A stretch of DNA of 6,112 nucleotides from JBFKMV01 sp041629655 (GTDB lineage: Bacteria > Acidobacteriota > Polarisedimenticolia > Polarisedimenticolales > Polarisedimenticolaceae), in contig JBFKMV010000234.1 in the NCBI GenBank assembly GCA_041629655.1, positions 1 through 6,112 of the forward strand. The letters are read 5' to 3'. Positions 1 through 6,112 of this stretch are shown piece by piece; position 1 is the stretch's first letter; every line of letters begins with the position of its first letter. The notes under the pieces are model-generated. The model searched no databases. It saw only the letters and a program-made list of their open reading frames with translations, and was not told the origin of the DNA. Both the position numbers and the translations under genes were made by a program.

Positions 1-899
1 AGCCCGTCGTCCACGCCGTCGAGCTCGGTGCGGAACCCCGCGACCCGGCGCTCGATCAGCTCCGCCAGCCGGCTCCGGGACGGGCCGTCGAGCCGCAGCA
101 CGGCCGTGGCCTCGCGCGGGATCGCGTTGTGCTTGCCGCCGCCCTCGATCGAAACCAGGCCGTAGTCGATCCCCGCTTCGTCCGCCGCCAGCAGCACCCG
201 GGCCAGCAGCTTGATCGCGTTGCCCCGGTTCTCGACGATGTTCATGCCCGAGTGCCCGCCGCGCAGGCCCGTCACCTCCAACGCGAAGGCGGCCGTGCCC
301 GGGGCGGCCGCTTCGCGCCGCGGGGTCAGCCCGATCACGGTGTCCGCGCCGCCCGCACAGCCCACGTAGAGCACGCCGTCCTCCTCGGAATCGAGGTTGA
401 GCAGCGTGTCGCCGGCGAGGATCGAGCCGTCGAGCTGGGCCGCGCCGGTCAGACCGGTCTCCTCGTCGAGGGTGAACAGCAGCTCCAGCGGCGGCCGCAA
501 CAGGTCCGGATCGGTCCCCGCCGCCAGCGCCGCCGCGACGCCGATCCCGTTGTCGGCGCCCAGCGTGGTGCCGCCGGCGCGGACCCACTCGCCCTCGACG
601 CGCGCGCGGATCGGGTCGCGCATGAAGTCGTGCTCGACCCCCTTGTTCTTCTCGCAGACCATGTCGAGGTGGCTCTGCAAGATCACCCGCGGCGCCCGCT
701 CGGCCCCGGGCGAGGCGGGGACCTCGAGCACCAGGTTGCCGCGCGCGTCGGTCTTGACCGCAAAACCGTGCTCGGCGGCGACGCCGCGCACGTACTCGAC
801 CGCGCGCTCCTCGTGGCCGGAGGGGCGGGGGATGCGGGCCAGCGCCGCGAAGTGGCCCCACAGCCGCCGCGGCTCGAGCCCGGTCAGGTCGTCGCTCAT
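1..899 (-). CDS. pepD: PepD, aminoacyl-histidine (Xaa-His) dipeptidase, M20 family; C-terminus cut off by the window edge
   Basis: Cytosolic di-zinc aminopeptidase of the M20C type that hydrolyses Xaa-His and other dipeptides such as carnosine. The leftward frame opens at ATG 897-899 and stays open to the edge, giving 299 residues; family members run to about 485, so the C-terminal part is missing. The metal site is complete: H77 and D79 in QSHLDMVCEKN, bridging D116 in GTTLGADNGIG, general base E146 and ligand E147 in LDEETGLTG, and D170 in LNLDSEEDG. The lid/dimerisation-domain motif GGHSGMN (H216) follows. A strong GGAGG (908-912, minus strand) lies 8 bases before the ATG, which settles the start. 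It is transcribed divergently from moaC. The family call is secure. Substrate preference within M20C is inferred from the family. Confidence 0.94.
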   Translation of the reverse strand, partial: MSDDLTGLEPRRLWGHFAALARIPRPSGHEERAVEYVRGVAAEHGFAVKTDARGNLVLEVPASPGAERAPRVILQSHLDMVCEKNKGVEHDFMRDPIRARVEGEWVRAGGTTLGADNGIGVAAALAAGTDPDLLRPPLELLFTLDEETGLTGAAQLDGSILAGDTLLNLDSEEDGVLYVGCAGGADTVIGLTPRREAAAPGTAAFALEVTGLRGGHSGMNIVENRGNAIKLLARVLLAADEAGIDYGLVSIEGGGKHNAIPREATAVLRLDGPSRSRLAELIERRVAGFRTELDGVDDG

Positions 900-973
900 T
901 CGTGTATCCTCCGGTAGAGACGGCCGTCCACCGTAATCGACGCTGTGAGCGGCCGCAACACGGGAGCGGTCCG
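900..973. promoter_or_regulatory. Divergent pepD/moaC intergenic region
   Basis: This 74-base spacer must hold the 5' signals of both pepD (leftward) and moaC (rightward). It contains the pepD Shine-Dalgarno (908-912, minus strand), a perfect 10-bp palindrome GACGGCCGTC at 919-928, an 8-bp palindrome GCGGCCGC at about 949-956, and the moaC ribosome site (GGGAG, 962-966). No convincing -35/-10 pair is seen on either strand. Palindromes of this length are common by chance in DNA this rich in GC, so operator status is only a possibility. Confidence 0.35.
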
Positions 974-1453
974 ATGGACGACCTGACGCACCTCGACCGG
1001 GAGGGCCGGGCCCGGATGGTGGACGTCGGCGACAAGGCGGTCACCGCACGGCGCGCCGTCGCCGAGGGCCGGGTGCGGCTGGGCCCGACGGCGTACCCGT
1101 TGCTGCGCGAGAACCGGCTGGCCAAGGGCGACGCGCTGGCCGTGGCGCGGCTGGCCGGGATCCAGGCCGCCAAGCGCACGGCGGAGTGGATTCCGCTCTG
1201 CCATACCGTGCCGCTCCAGCACCTCGAGCTGGAGATCGAGCTGGACGACGGCGCGCACGCGGCCGTCGTGCGCGCCACCGCCCGCGCGACCTGGACCACC
1301 GGCGTCGAGATGGAGGCGCTGGTCGCCGTTTCGGCGGCGTGCCTGGCGCTCTACGACATGGCCAAGGGAGTCGAGCGCGGCATCACCATCGAGGGCATCC
1401 GGCTGCTCGAAAAGAGCGGCGGGCGCTCGGGCACCTGGCGGCGCGGCGGCTGA
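974..1453 (+). CDS. moaC: MoaC, cyclic pyranopterin monophosphate synthase
   Basis: Second enzyme of molybdenum cofactor synthesis: it converts the MoaA product (3',8-cyclo-7,8-dihydro-GTP) to cyclic pyranopterin monophosphate in the cytosol. The 159-residue length matches the family. The protein opens with LTHLDREGRARMVDVGDKAVT and carries KGDALAVARLAGI, IPLCHTVPL, TTGVEMEAL, LYDMAKG and the closing LEKSGGRSGTW. Residues K51, H77, E112, E114, D128 and K131 fall at the numbers of the E. coli active-site residues. ATG 974 is chosen because the homologous N-terminus begins there and GGGAG (962-966) precedes it by 7 bases. An in-frame GTG at 902 would add 24 residues unlike the family. No other moa/mog/moe gene is in the window, so the pathway genes are dispersed or lie beyond it. 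Confidence 0.96.
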   Translation: MDDLTHLDREGRARMVDVGDKAVTARRAVAEGRVRLGPTAYPLLRENRLAKGDALAVARLAGIQAAKRTAEWIPLCHTVPLQHLELEIELDDGAHAAVVRATARATWTTGVEMEALVAVSAACLALYDMAKGVERGITIEGIRLLEKSGGRSGTWRRGG

Positions 1454-1477
1454 GCGCACCCCCGCGCGCTATACTCC
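1448..1477 (+). promoter_or_regulatory. Probable promoter for the exported protein gene (TATACT -10)
   Basis: A good -10 hexamer TATACT sits at 1470-1475 inside the 10-mer GCTATACTCC, which recurs exactly in front of tRNA-fMet. The -35 region is poor: GGCTGA at a 16-base spacing, overlapping the moaC stop. The expected start point is near 1482. Transcription may also read through from moaC, since no U-tract terminator is visible between them. Confidence 0.5.
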
Positions 1478-1481
1478 GGGG

Positions 1482-1503
1482 ATGCCGCCGACTCCGGCGG
1501 CAT
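1482..1503 (+). other. Perfect 9-bp hairpin at the predicted transcript 5' end
   Basis: ATGCCGCCG (1482-1490) and CGGCGGCAT (1495-1503) are exact inverted repeats around a 4-base loop, ACTC. The stem starts 6 bases after the TATACT hexamer, so it would form at about +1 of the transcript. No T run follows, so it is not a canonical intrinsic terminator. It could protect the mRNA 5' end, or slow polymerase leaving moaC. It covers an alternative ATG at 1502, which argues against that start. Confidence 0.5.
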
Positions 1504-1506
1504 GAC

Positions 1507-1512
1507 GAGGAG
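1507..1512 (+). promoter_or_regulatory. Ribosome binding site deciding the ATG 1520 start
   Basis: GAGGAG lies 7 bases upstream of ATG 1520. The in-frame ATG at 1502 has no such site and overlaps the hairpin arm, so 1520 is preferred. Confidence 0.65.
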
Positions 1513-1519
1513 TGACGCG

Positions 1520-1960
1520 ATGAGGCGTGGGCTCGCCGTGCTGCTGGCAACCGCGACGCTGGCCGGGCTGGGGCTGCAACCGCTCCACGCGGCGCTGTTC
1601 TCGAAGCGGTACCAGTTCAAGAACGGCGTGAAGCTGGAGCTCGGCGTCGCGCTGCCCGGCGGTCTGCGCGTGGACAACGTCCAGTTCACGATCCCCGGCG
1701 CCGGCTCGACCCGCGCGCGGGTGGACGGTCCCGGACGGGCCGACGTGGCGATCTCGAACGACTCGAAGGAATCGCGGCGCGTCGGCATCGCCCTGGCCCT
1801 CTACGACGGCGAGGGCCGGCTGCTGGCCGTGGCCAGCGGCGGAAGCCGGTTTCTGCCCCTCAAGCCCGACCGCCAGGCCACCTACACCCTGGTGTTCGAC
1901 GACGTGAACTCCGAGATCCACAAGGCGATGACGTTCCAGATCTCCATCGAGCCCCGCTGA
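1520..1960 (+). CDS. Small exported protein of unknown function with an FxLYD-like beta-sandwich look
   Basis: I do not recognise a named family with certainty. The 146-residue product starts with a clear Sec signal peptide: MRR, a hydrophobic stretch at about residues 4-19, and a likely cleavage after A24 (PLHA/ALF). The mature part of about 122 residues has alternating hydrophobic strands and no transmembrane segment or cysteine. Residues 76-127 (VAISNDSK, IALALYDGEGRLLA, LPLKPDRQATYTLVF) resemble the FxLYD/Ig-like pattern of 'N-x-S ... LYD-x-x-G-x-L ... L-x-P-g-x-x-x-x-F' seen in small periplasmic or surface proteins. The start is set by GAGGAG at 1507-1512. The downstream lyase gene starts 21 bases after the stop, so the two are probably cotranscribed, but nothing in the sequence links their functions. 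Export is well supported; the fold is inference. Confidence 0.8.
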   Translation: MRRGLAVLLATATLAGLGLQPLHAALFSKRYQFKNGVKLELGVALPGGLRVDNVQFTIPGAGSTRARVDGPGRADVAISNDSKESRRVGIALALYDGEGRLLAVASGGSRFLPLKPDRQATYTLVFDDVNSEIHKAMTFQISIEPR

Positions 1961-1967
1961 GCGCACC

Positions 1968-1973
1968 GGAGAG
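1968..1973 (+). promoter_or_regulatory. Ribosome binding site supporting the TTG 1982 start
   Basis: GGAGAG lies 8 bases before TTG 1982, in the short gap after the preceding stop. The next in-frame ATG (2039) has no comparable site, so the TTG start is preferred. Confidence 0.6.
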
Positions 1974-1981
1974 ACCCCGCA

Positions 1982-3157
1982 TTGAGCCCCAAGACCAGAA
2001 AGAAGAAGGCGGCGAAGCGCGCCCCGGGCTTCGCCACGATGACCGTGCACGCCGGACAGCGGCCCGACCCGACGACGGGGGCCGTGATGCAGCCCGTGTA
2101 CCTGACCTCGACCTACCTGCAGCCCGGCCTCGACGAGGGCTGGCCCTACGACTACGCCCGCACGATCAACCCCACCCGCGCGGCGCTGGAGCGGAACCTG
2201 GCGGCGCTCGAGGGTGGCCGCGCGGCGCACTGCTTCGCCTCGGGGATGTCGGCGATCAACGCCGTGCTGCACCTGCTGCGCTCCGGGGACCACGTGATCG
2301 TCTCGCAGAACGTCTACGGCGGGACCTACCGGCTGTTCGAGGGGCTGCTGCGGCAGTTCGGGCTCGAGTTCAGCTGGGTCGACACCACCGACCTGGCCGA
2401 GATCGAACAGGCCGTCCGCGCCGCGACGAAGATGCTGTTCGTCGAGACGCCGACCAACCCGACGCTCCAGATCACCGACCTCGCCGGCGCGGCGCGGATC
2501 GCCGGGCGGCGCCGGCTGCGGCTGGTCGTGGACAACACGTTCATGAGCCCGTGCTTCCAGCGCCCGCTCGAGCTGGGCGCGGACATCGTGGTCCACTCGA
2601 CGACCAAGTACCTCAACGGTCACAGCGACAGCGTCGGCGGCTGCGTCGTGACCACCCGCAAGGCCGACGCCGAGCGGATCGGCTGGATCCAGAACTCGGT
2701 CGGCGCGATCCTGGCCCCGCTGGACTCGTTCCTGGTGTTGCGCGGGCTGAAGACGCTCGCGCTCAGGATGGAGCGCCACGACCGGAGCGCGCGCAAGATC
2801 GCGGCCTGGCTCGAGGCGCATCCGCGGGTGGGGCAGGTGCACTACCCGGGGCTGGCCAGCCATCCGCAGCGGCGGCTGGCGCGGCGGCAGATGACGGGCT
2901 TCGGCGGGATGATCTCGTTCGACCTGGGGACGCTGGCGCGGGCCAAGCGCTTCCTGAAGCGGCTCGAGCTGTGCGCGCTGGCCGAGAGCCTGGGCGGCGT
3001 GGAGACGCTGATCTCGCACCCGGCCTCGATGACCCACGGCTCGGTGCCGGCGGCCGAGCGGCGCCGGATCGGCGTCACCGACGGGCTGGTGCGGATCTCG
3101 GTCGGGATCGAGGAGCCCGAGGACCTGATGGCCGACCTCGACCGCGCGCTGCGCTAG
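1982..3157 (+). CDS. Cystathionine gamma-lyase/synthase family PLP enzyme (Cys/Met metabolism)
   Basis: Fold-type I PLP enzyme of transsulfuration, either a gamma-lyase splitting cystathionine to cysteine or a gamma-synthase making it. The 391 residues are full length. Visible motifs: Y58 and R60 (YDYARTINPT, phosphate contact to the partner subunit), SGMSA (88-92), Y112 in VYGGTYRLF (ring stacking), D184 in LVVDNTF (PLP nitrogen), Schiff-base K209 in STTKYLNGHSD, E341 in SLGGVETLISHP, and R371 in LVRISVGIE (substrate carboxylate). E341 and R117 match residues that mark cystathionine-type enzymes, and the Cys typical of methionine gamma-lyase is a Gly here (YGGT). Lyase and synthase cannot be separated by eye, so I give no symbol (metB or mccB would be candidates). 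The TTG start is backed by GGAGAG at 1968-1973 and gives a short Lys-rich N-terminal tail. It converges on cutA with overlapping stops. Confidence 0.92.
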   Translation: MSPKTRKKKAAKRAPGFATMTVHAGQRPDPTTGAVMQPVYLTSTYLQPGLDEGWPYDYARTINPTRAALERNLAALEGGRAAHCFASGMSAINAVLHLLRSGDHVIVSQNVYGGTYRLFEGLLRQFGLEFSWVDTTDLAEIEQAVRAATKMLFVETPTNPTLQITDLAGAARIAGRRRLRLVVDNTFMSPCFQRPLELGADIVVHSTTKYLNGHSDSVGGCVVTTRKADAERIGWIQNSVGAILAPLDSFLVLRGLKTLALRMERHDRSARKIAAWLEAHPRVGQVHYPGLASHPQRRLARRQMTGFGGMISFDLGTLARAKRFLKRLELCALAESLGGVETLISHPASMTHGSVPAAERRRIGVTDGLVRISVGIEEPEDLMADLDRALR

Positions 3158-3486
3158 TCCGCCAGCTCGCGGCCCAGCCAGGCCAGGTAGTCGGGGTCGC
3201 CGTCCAGCATCGGCAGCAGCAGGATCTCCGGAACCTCGTATGAGTGGAGCTCGCGGAGCACCCGCTGGACCTCGTCCCACTTGTCGCGCGAGGTCTTGAT
3301 CACCAGCAGCTTCTCGCCGTCGCGCTCGATCTTGCCCTTCCAGCGGTAGATCGAGCAGACCGCGCCGACGATGTTGACGCAGGCCGCGAGCCGGCGCTCC
3401 ACCAGCGCGCGGGCGAGCTGCTCGGCCTGCTCGTCGGAGCCGGCCGTGGACAGGACGATCACGTAGCGCTGGGACGGTTCGGGCAC
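3154..3486 (-). CDS. cutA: CutA, divalent-cation tolerance family protein
   Basis: Small trimeric PII-like protein linked to copper and divalent-cation tolerance in E. coli; its molecular role is still unclear. Family marks: YVIVLSTAGSDEQAEQLARALVE, the conserved RLAACVNIV, IYRWKGKIERD, E-K-LLVIKTS, LHSYEVPEILLLP, and the terminal YLAWLGREL. I chose GTG 3484-3486 (110 residues) because it matches the usual 105-112 length, has GAGGAA (3490-3495) just upstream, and has a TAGAAT -10-like box at 3507-3512. The frame is open further to an ATG at 3547-3549, which would add 21 Pro/Gly/acidic residues with no ribosome site; that longer form cannot be excluded. The gene ends tail to tail with the lyase gene and starts divergently from eno. 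Confidence 0.92.
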   Translation of the reverse strand: MPEPSQRYVIVLSTAGSDEQAEQLARALVERRLAACVNIVGAVCSIYRWKGKIERDGEKLLVIKTSRDKWDEVQRVLRELHSYEVPEILLLPMLDGDPDYLAWLGRELAD

Positions 3487-3489
3487 GGG

Positions 3490-3495
3490 TTCCTC
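3490..3495 (-). promoter_or_regulatory. Ribosome binding site favouring the GTG 3486 start of cutA
   Basis: On the minus strand GAGGAA ends 3 bases before GTG 3486 (5 bases counted from the GAGG core). The upstream ATG at 3549 has only AGTTAACA before it, with no purine-rich site. Confidence 0.5.
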
Positions 3496-3556
3496 GTCGG
3501 GCGCGGATTCTACCACGGCGCCCCGCGGTCCCCGACCGCCGGGGTCCATTGTTAAC

Positions 3557-3586
3557 TTGTGTGGCTACAGAGACTTGCGGTACACT
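3557..3586 (+). promoter_or_regulatory. eno: Candidate eno promoter in the cutA/eno divergent region
   Basis: The only AT-richer patch in the region (about 3546-3586) holds TTGTGT (3557-3562), an 18-base spacer and TACACT (3581-3586). The start point would be near 3593, leaving a leader of about 50 bases before GTG 3643. Both hexamers are imperfect. A 5-bp stem (CCGGG 3588-3592 / CCCGG 3601-3605) follows the -10. Confidence 0.4.
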
Positions 3587-3627
3587 GCCGGGCCCTGTAT
3601 CCCGGGCGGGGGTGTGCCGGCCGGCCC

Positions 3628-3634
3628 GAGGGAG
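3628..3634 (+). promoter_or_regulatory. eno: Ribosome binding site deciding the eno GTG start
   Basis: GAGGGAG ends 8 bases before GTG 3643. The upstream in-frame GTG at 3559 lies in the promoter-like patch and would add 28 residues foreign to enolases. Confidence 0.7.
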
Positions 3635-3642
3635 CGCGAATC

Positions 3643-4953
3643 GTGAGCAACGGGCGTGACGAGGGCCTGATCCATGACGTGGTGGCGCGCGAGATCCTGG
3701 ACTCGCGCGGCAACCCCACCGTCGAGGTCGACGTGGTGCTCGCGGACGGCGTGCTGGGCCGCGCGATGGTGCCCTCGGGCGCATCCACGGGCGTGCGCGA
3801 GGCGCTGGAATTGCGCGACAAGCAGGGCAAGCGCTACGGGGGCAAGGGCGTCGCCAAGGCCGTCGATCACGTCAACCGCGTGATCGGTCCCGCGCTGATC
3901 GGCCTCGACGCGGTCAACCAGGTGTTCATCGACCAGAGCATGATCGAGCTGGACGGGACCAAGAACAAGAAGAAGCTCGGCGCCAACGCGATGCTCGGCG
4001 TGTCGATCGCCGTGGCCCGCGCCGCGGCGGAGTCGGTGGGGTTGCCGCTCTATCGCTACCTGGGCGGCGTCAACACCAAGGACCTGCCGGTGCCGATGCT
4101 GAACGTGCTCAACGGCGGCGCCCACGCCGACAACAACGTCGACGTGCAGGAGTTCATGGTCGTGCCCGTCGGCCAGCCGAGCTTCGCGGAAGCGCTGCGC
4201 TGCGGCGTCGAGTGCTACCACGCGCTCAAGGGCGTGCTGAAGAAGCGCAAGCTGTCCACCGCCGTCGGCGACGAGGGCGGCTTTGCCCCCGACCTCAAGA
4301 GCAACGAGCAGGCGCTCGCGGCGCTGGTCGAGGGCATCGGCAAGGCCGGCTACAAGCCGGGCAAGGACGTGGTGCTGGCGCTGGACGTGGCGGCGTCGGA
4401 GCTCTACCAGCGAGGCCGCTACAAGCTGGCCGCCGAGAAGAAACCGCTGAAGAGCCGCGAGGAGCTGGTCGAGCTGTACGTCTCCTGGGTCGACAAGTAC
4501 CCGATCGTCTCGATCGAGGACGGCATGGCCGAGGGCGACTGGAAGGGCTGGAAGCTGCTCACCGAGGCGCTGGGCGAGCAGGTGCAGCTCGTCGGCGACG
4601 ACGTGTTCGTGACCAACCCGGAGATCCTGCAAAAAGGCATCGACCAGGGCGTGGCCAACAGCGTGCTGATCAAGCTGAACCAGATCGGCACCGTGACCGA
4701 GACGCTGGACTGCATCCAGCTCGCGCTCAGGAACGGCTACACCTGCGTGGTGTCCCACCGCTCCGGCGAGACCGAGGACTCGACGATCGCCGACCTCGCG
4801 GTGGCGCTCAACCTGGGCCAGATCAAGACCGGCGCGCCCGCCCGCGGCGAGCGCACGGCCAAGTACAACCAGCTGCTCCGGATCGAGGAAGAGCTGGCCG
4901 ACGACGCCCGCTACCCCGGGCGCGAGGTCTATCCGCGACTGCGCGCCCGCTAG
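3643..4953 (+). CDS. eno: Enolase (phosphopyruvate hydratase)
   Basis: Glycolytic Mg-dependent enzyme interconverting 2-phosphoglycerate and phosphoenolpyruvate in the cytosol; in many bacteria it is also part of the RNA degradosome. From GTG 3643 the protein has 436 residues, normal for the family. It opens with VAREILDSRGNPTVEVDV. All catalytic positions are present with a constant +3 offset from E. coli: the S46-T49 mobile loop (SGAST), H161 (NGGAHADNN), E170, E211 (VGDEGGFAP), metal ligands D248, E292 (SIEDGM) and D319 (VGDD), general base K344 (LIKLNQIGT), H372-R373-S374 (SHRSGETED) and K395 (GQIKTGAPARGER). The gene is followed after 26 bases by ftsB, a pairing known from many Gram-negative bacteria, and the two are probably cotranscribed. 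Confidence 0.98.
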   Translation: MSNGRDEGLIHDVVAREILDSRGNPTVEVDVVLADGVLGRAMVPSGASTGVREALELRDKQGKRYGGKGVAKAVDHVNRVIGPALIGLDAVNQVFIDQSMIELDGTKNKKKLGANAMLGVSIAVARAAAESVGLPLYRYLGGVNTKDLPVPMLNVLNGGAHADNNVDVQEFMVVPVGQPSFAEALRCGVECYHALKGVLKKRKLSTAVGDEGGFAPDLKSNEQALAALVEGIGKAGYKPGKDVVLALDVAASELYQRGRYKLAAEKKPLKSREELVELYVSWVDKYPIVSIEDGMAEGDWKGWKLLTEALGEQVQLVGDDVFVTNPEILQKGIDQGVANSVLIKLNQIGTVTETLDCIQLALRNGYTCVVSHRSGETEDSTIADLAVALNLGQIKTGAPARGERTAKYNQLLRIEEELADDARYPGREVYPRLRAR

Positions 4954-4962
4954 CCGGCGGGC

Positions 4963-4968
4963 GGAGGG
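4963..4968 (+). promoter_or_regulatory. Ribosome binding site for the ftsB-like GTG start
   Basis: GGAGGG lies 11 bases before GTG 4980, somewhat long but within the working range. It is the only good site in the eno-ftsB gap and supports the long N-terminus of the next gene. Confidence 0.5.
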
Positions 4969-4979
4969 ACGTCCGGCAG

Positions 4980-5462
4980 GTGTCACGCCGACGCTTTTTG
5001 ATCGGGTTCCGCAGGCGGCCCCGGCCCACGATCGAGCCGCCGCCGCCCGAGCGCCCGTTCCGCACCGACGCCTGGCGCGGCCGCGGCGCCGCGCGCCCCG
5101 AGGGCGTGGCGCCCGACCCCGAGGACGAGCGCCGCGAGCGCCTGCGCTTCCACGTCAGCGTGTTCCTGCTGGTTTCGCTGTTTCTGTTCGGCTGCCTGGC
5201 CGCGGTGTTCGGCGAGCGGGGCCTGCTGGACCTGCGCCGCTCCGCGCAGCAGCTCCGGACCCAGGAGCTCCAGACCGAGCGCGAGCAGCGCCGCGTCGCC
5301 GGCCTGCGCGGCCACGTGCAACGCCTGCGCGACGACCCGGCCGCCCTCGAGCGCATCGCCCGCGAGGAGCTGGGGCTGACCAGGCCGGGCGAGGTGGTGT
5401 TCCTGCTGCCGCGCGAAAAAGCGGATCCGGACGACCCCGATGCCCCCCCGGCGTCGCGTTGA
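4980..5462 (+). CDS. ftsB: FtsB/DivIC-family septum formation initiator with a long cytoplasmic N-terminus
   Basis: Bitopic division protein of the kind that joins FtsL and FtsQ in the divisome and helps activate septal peptidoglycan synthesis. The 160 residues show, in order: a basic start (SRRRFLIGFRRRPR), a Pro/Arg/acid-rich stretch to about residue 57, one membrane helix at about 58-77 (HVSVFLLVSLFLFGCLAAVF), a periplasmic coiled coil at about 83-117 rich in Leu, Gln, Arg and Glu, and the family signature at 116-144 (RLRDDPAALERIAREELGL, then RPGEVVFLLP). The tail is acidic and Pro-rich. E. coli FtsB has about 103 residues with the membrane helix at its very start, so the 57-residue N-terminal extension is unusual. 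Position after eno supports the call. GTG 4980 follows GGAGGG; later starts are weaker. Confidence 0.9.
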   Translation: MSRRRFLIGFRRRPRPTIEPPPPERPFRTDAWRGRGAARPEGVAPDPEDERRERLRFHVSVFLLVSLFLFGCLAAVFGERGLLDLRRSAQQLRTQELQTEREQRRVAGLRGHVQRLRDDPAALERIAREELGLTRPGEVVFLLPREKADPDDPDAPPASR

Positions 5463-5486
5463 ACGGCCCCGGCGATCTGCTATACT
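5459..5486 (+). promoter_or_regulatory. Promoter of the initiator tRNA gene
   Basis: TTGAAC (5459-5464), a 16-base spacer and TATACT (5481-5486) make the best sigma70-type promoter in the window. The -35 box overlaps the ftsB stop codon. Expected start is near 5493, about 42 bases before the mature tRNA. The 10-mer GCTATACTCC around the -10 box is identical to that at 1468-1477. Confidence 0.7.
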
Positions 5487-5488
5487 CC

Positions 5489-5526
5489 CGAGCGGCTCTG
5501 ACCAGGAGGAGGATTAGAGCCGTTCG
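5489..5526 (+). other. Hairpin in the tRNA leader with an SD-like purine loop
   Basis: CGGCTCT (5493-5499) and AGAGCCG (5516-5522) pair perfectly. The stem extends outward to 5489/5526 through one G-U pair, 11 bp in all. The 16-base loop holds AGGAGGAGGA. No start codon follows the loop at a useful distance, so it does not serve an evident gene. The core stem begins 6 bases after the -10 box, as at 1482. It probably sits at the 5' end of the tRNA precursor and would be removed by processing. Confidence 0.5.
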
Positions 5527-5534
5527 CACACTGA

Positions 5535-6112
<578 letters not shown>

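Noticed and set aside
919..928. Palindrome GACGGCCGTC as a regulator operator
   Set aside because: A 10-bp GC-only palindrome is unremarkable at this base composition, and no promoter boxes frame it.
129..936. Plus-strand open frames opposite pepD
   Set aside because: The minus strand carries the intact M20 metal-site motifs. The plus-strand products are composition-driven.
1482..1503. The hairpin after moaC as an intrinsic terminator
   Set aside because: No T-rich tract follows the stem, and it lies right after a -10 box, so a leader hairpin fits better.
1469..3784. Very long open frame on the minus strand (over 700 codons) across the exported protein, lyase and cutA genes
   Set aside because: It is antisense to well-recognised genes. 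Its translation is Arg/Gly/Ala/His-rich low-complexity text, as expected from stop-poor antisense frames in high-GC DNA.
4212..4979. The frame of ftsB extends upstream for 256 codons through eno
   Set aside because: The upstream part lies out of frame inside enolase and reads as Arg/Gly/Ala-rich text. A ribosome site and GTG at 4980 give the proper start.
3565..4986. Minus-strand open frame of about 470 codons opposite eno
   Set aside because: The opposite strand encodes a complete enolase with every catalytic residue. The antisense product is repetitive His/Val/Leu/Arg text with no family resemblance.

Overview
This window is a gene-dense, high-GC (hand counts near 72% in the core genes) bacterial chromosome segment. 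It carries housekeeping genes and, at the right edge, the start of an integrated element. An FtsB/DivIC-type division protein, an exported protein with a signal peptide, good Shine-Dalgarno sites and frequent GTG/TTG starts fit a Gram-negative bacterium. The eno-ftsB pair and the composition would suit Myxococcota/deltaproteobacterial or Acidobacteriota-like lineages, but the sequence alone does not fix the taxon.

Left to right: the N-terminal 299 residues of PepD (M20 aminoacyl-histidine dipeptidase) run leftward off the window edge. A 74-base divergent spacer separates it from moaC (molybdenum cofactor). After moaC come a probable promoter and a perfect 9-bp hairpin, then a small exported protein of unknown function with an FxLYD-like look. 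A PLP-dependent cystathionine gamma-lyase/synthase family enzyme follows 21 bases later and is probably in the same operon. It converges on cutA, and one CTAG tetranucleotide supplies both stop codons. Divergent from cutA is eno (enolase), followed after 26 bases by an ftsB-like gene with an unusually long cytoplasmic N-terminus.

At the right end, a promoter drives an initiator tRNA-fMet(CAT). A leftward gene for the C-terminal part of a serine recombinase runs into the 3' half of this tRNA and stops in its anticodon loop. Its last 13-14 residues are the reverse complement of the tRNA. Local GC falls to about 58%. This is the expected picture of an integrative element using tRNA-fMet as attachment site, with the element extending rightward out of the window. 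The visible recombinase frame seems broken by a one-base shift near 6034-6050.

The core genes are ordinary metabolic and division genes. No defence system, CRISPR array or insertion sequence is visible. The points most worth a second look are the recombinase-tRNA junction and a repeated arrangement in which a TATACT -10 box is followed, six bases later, by an RNA hairpin.
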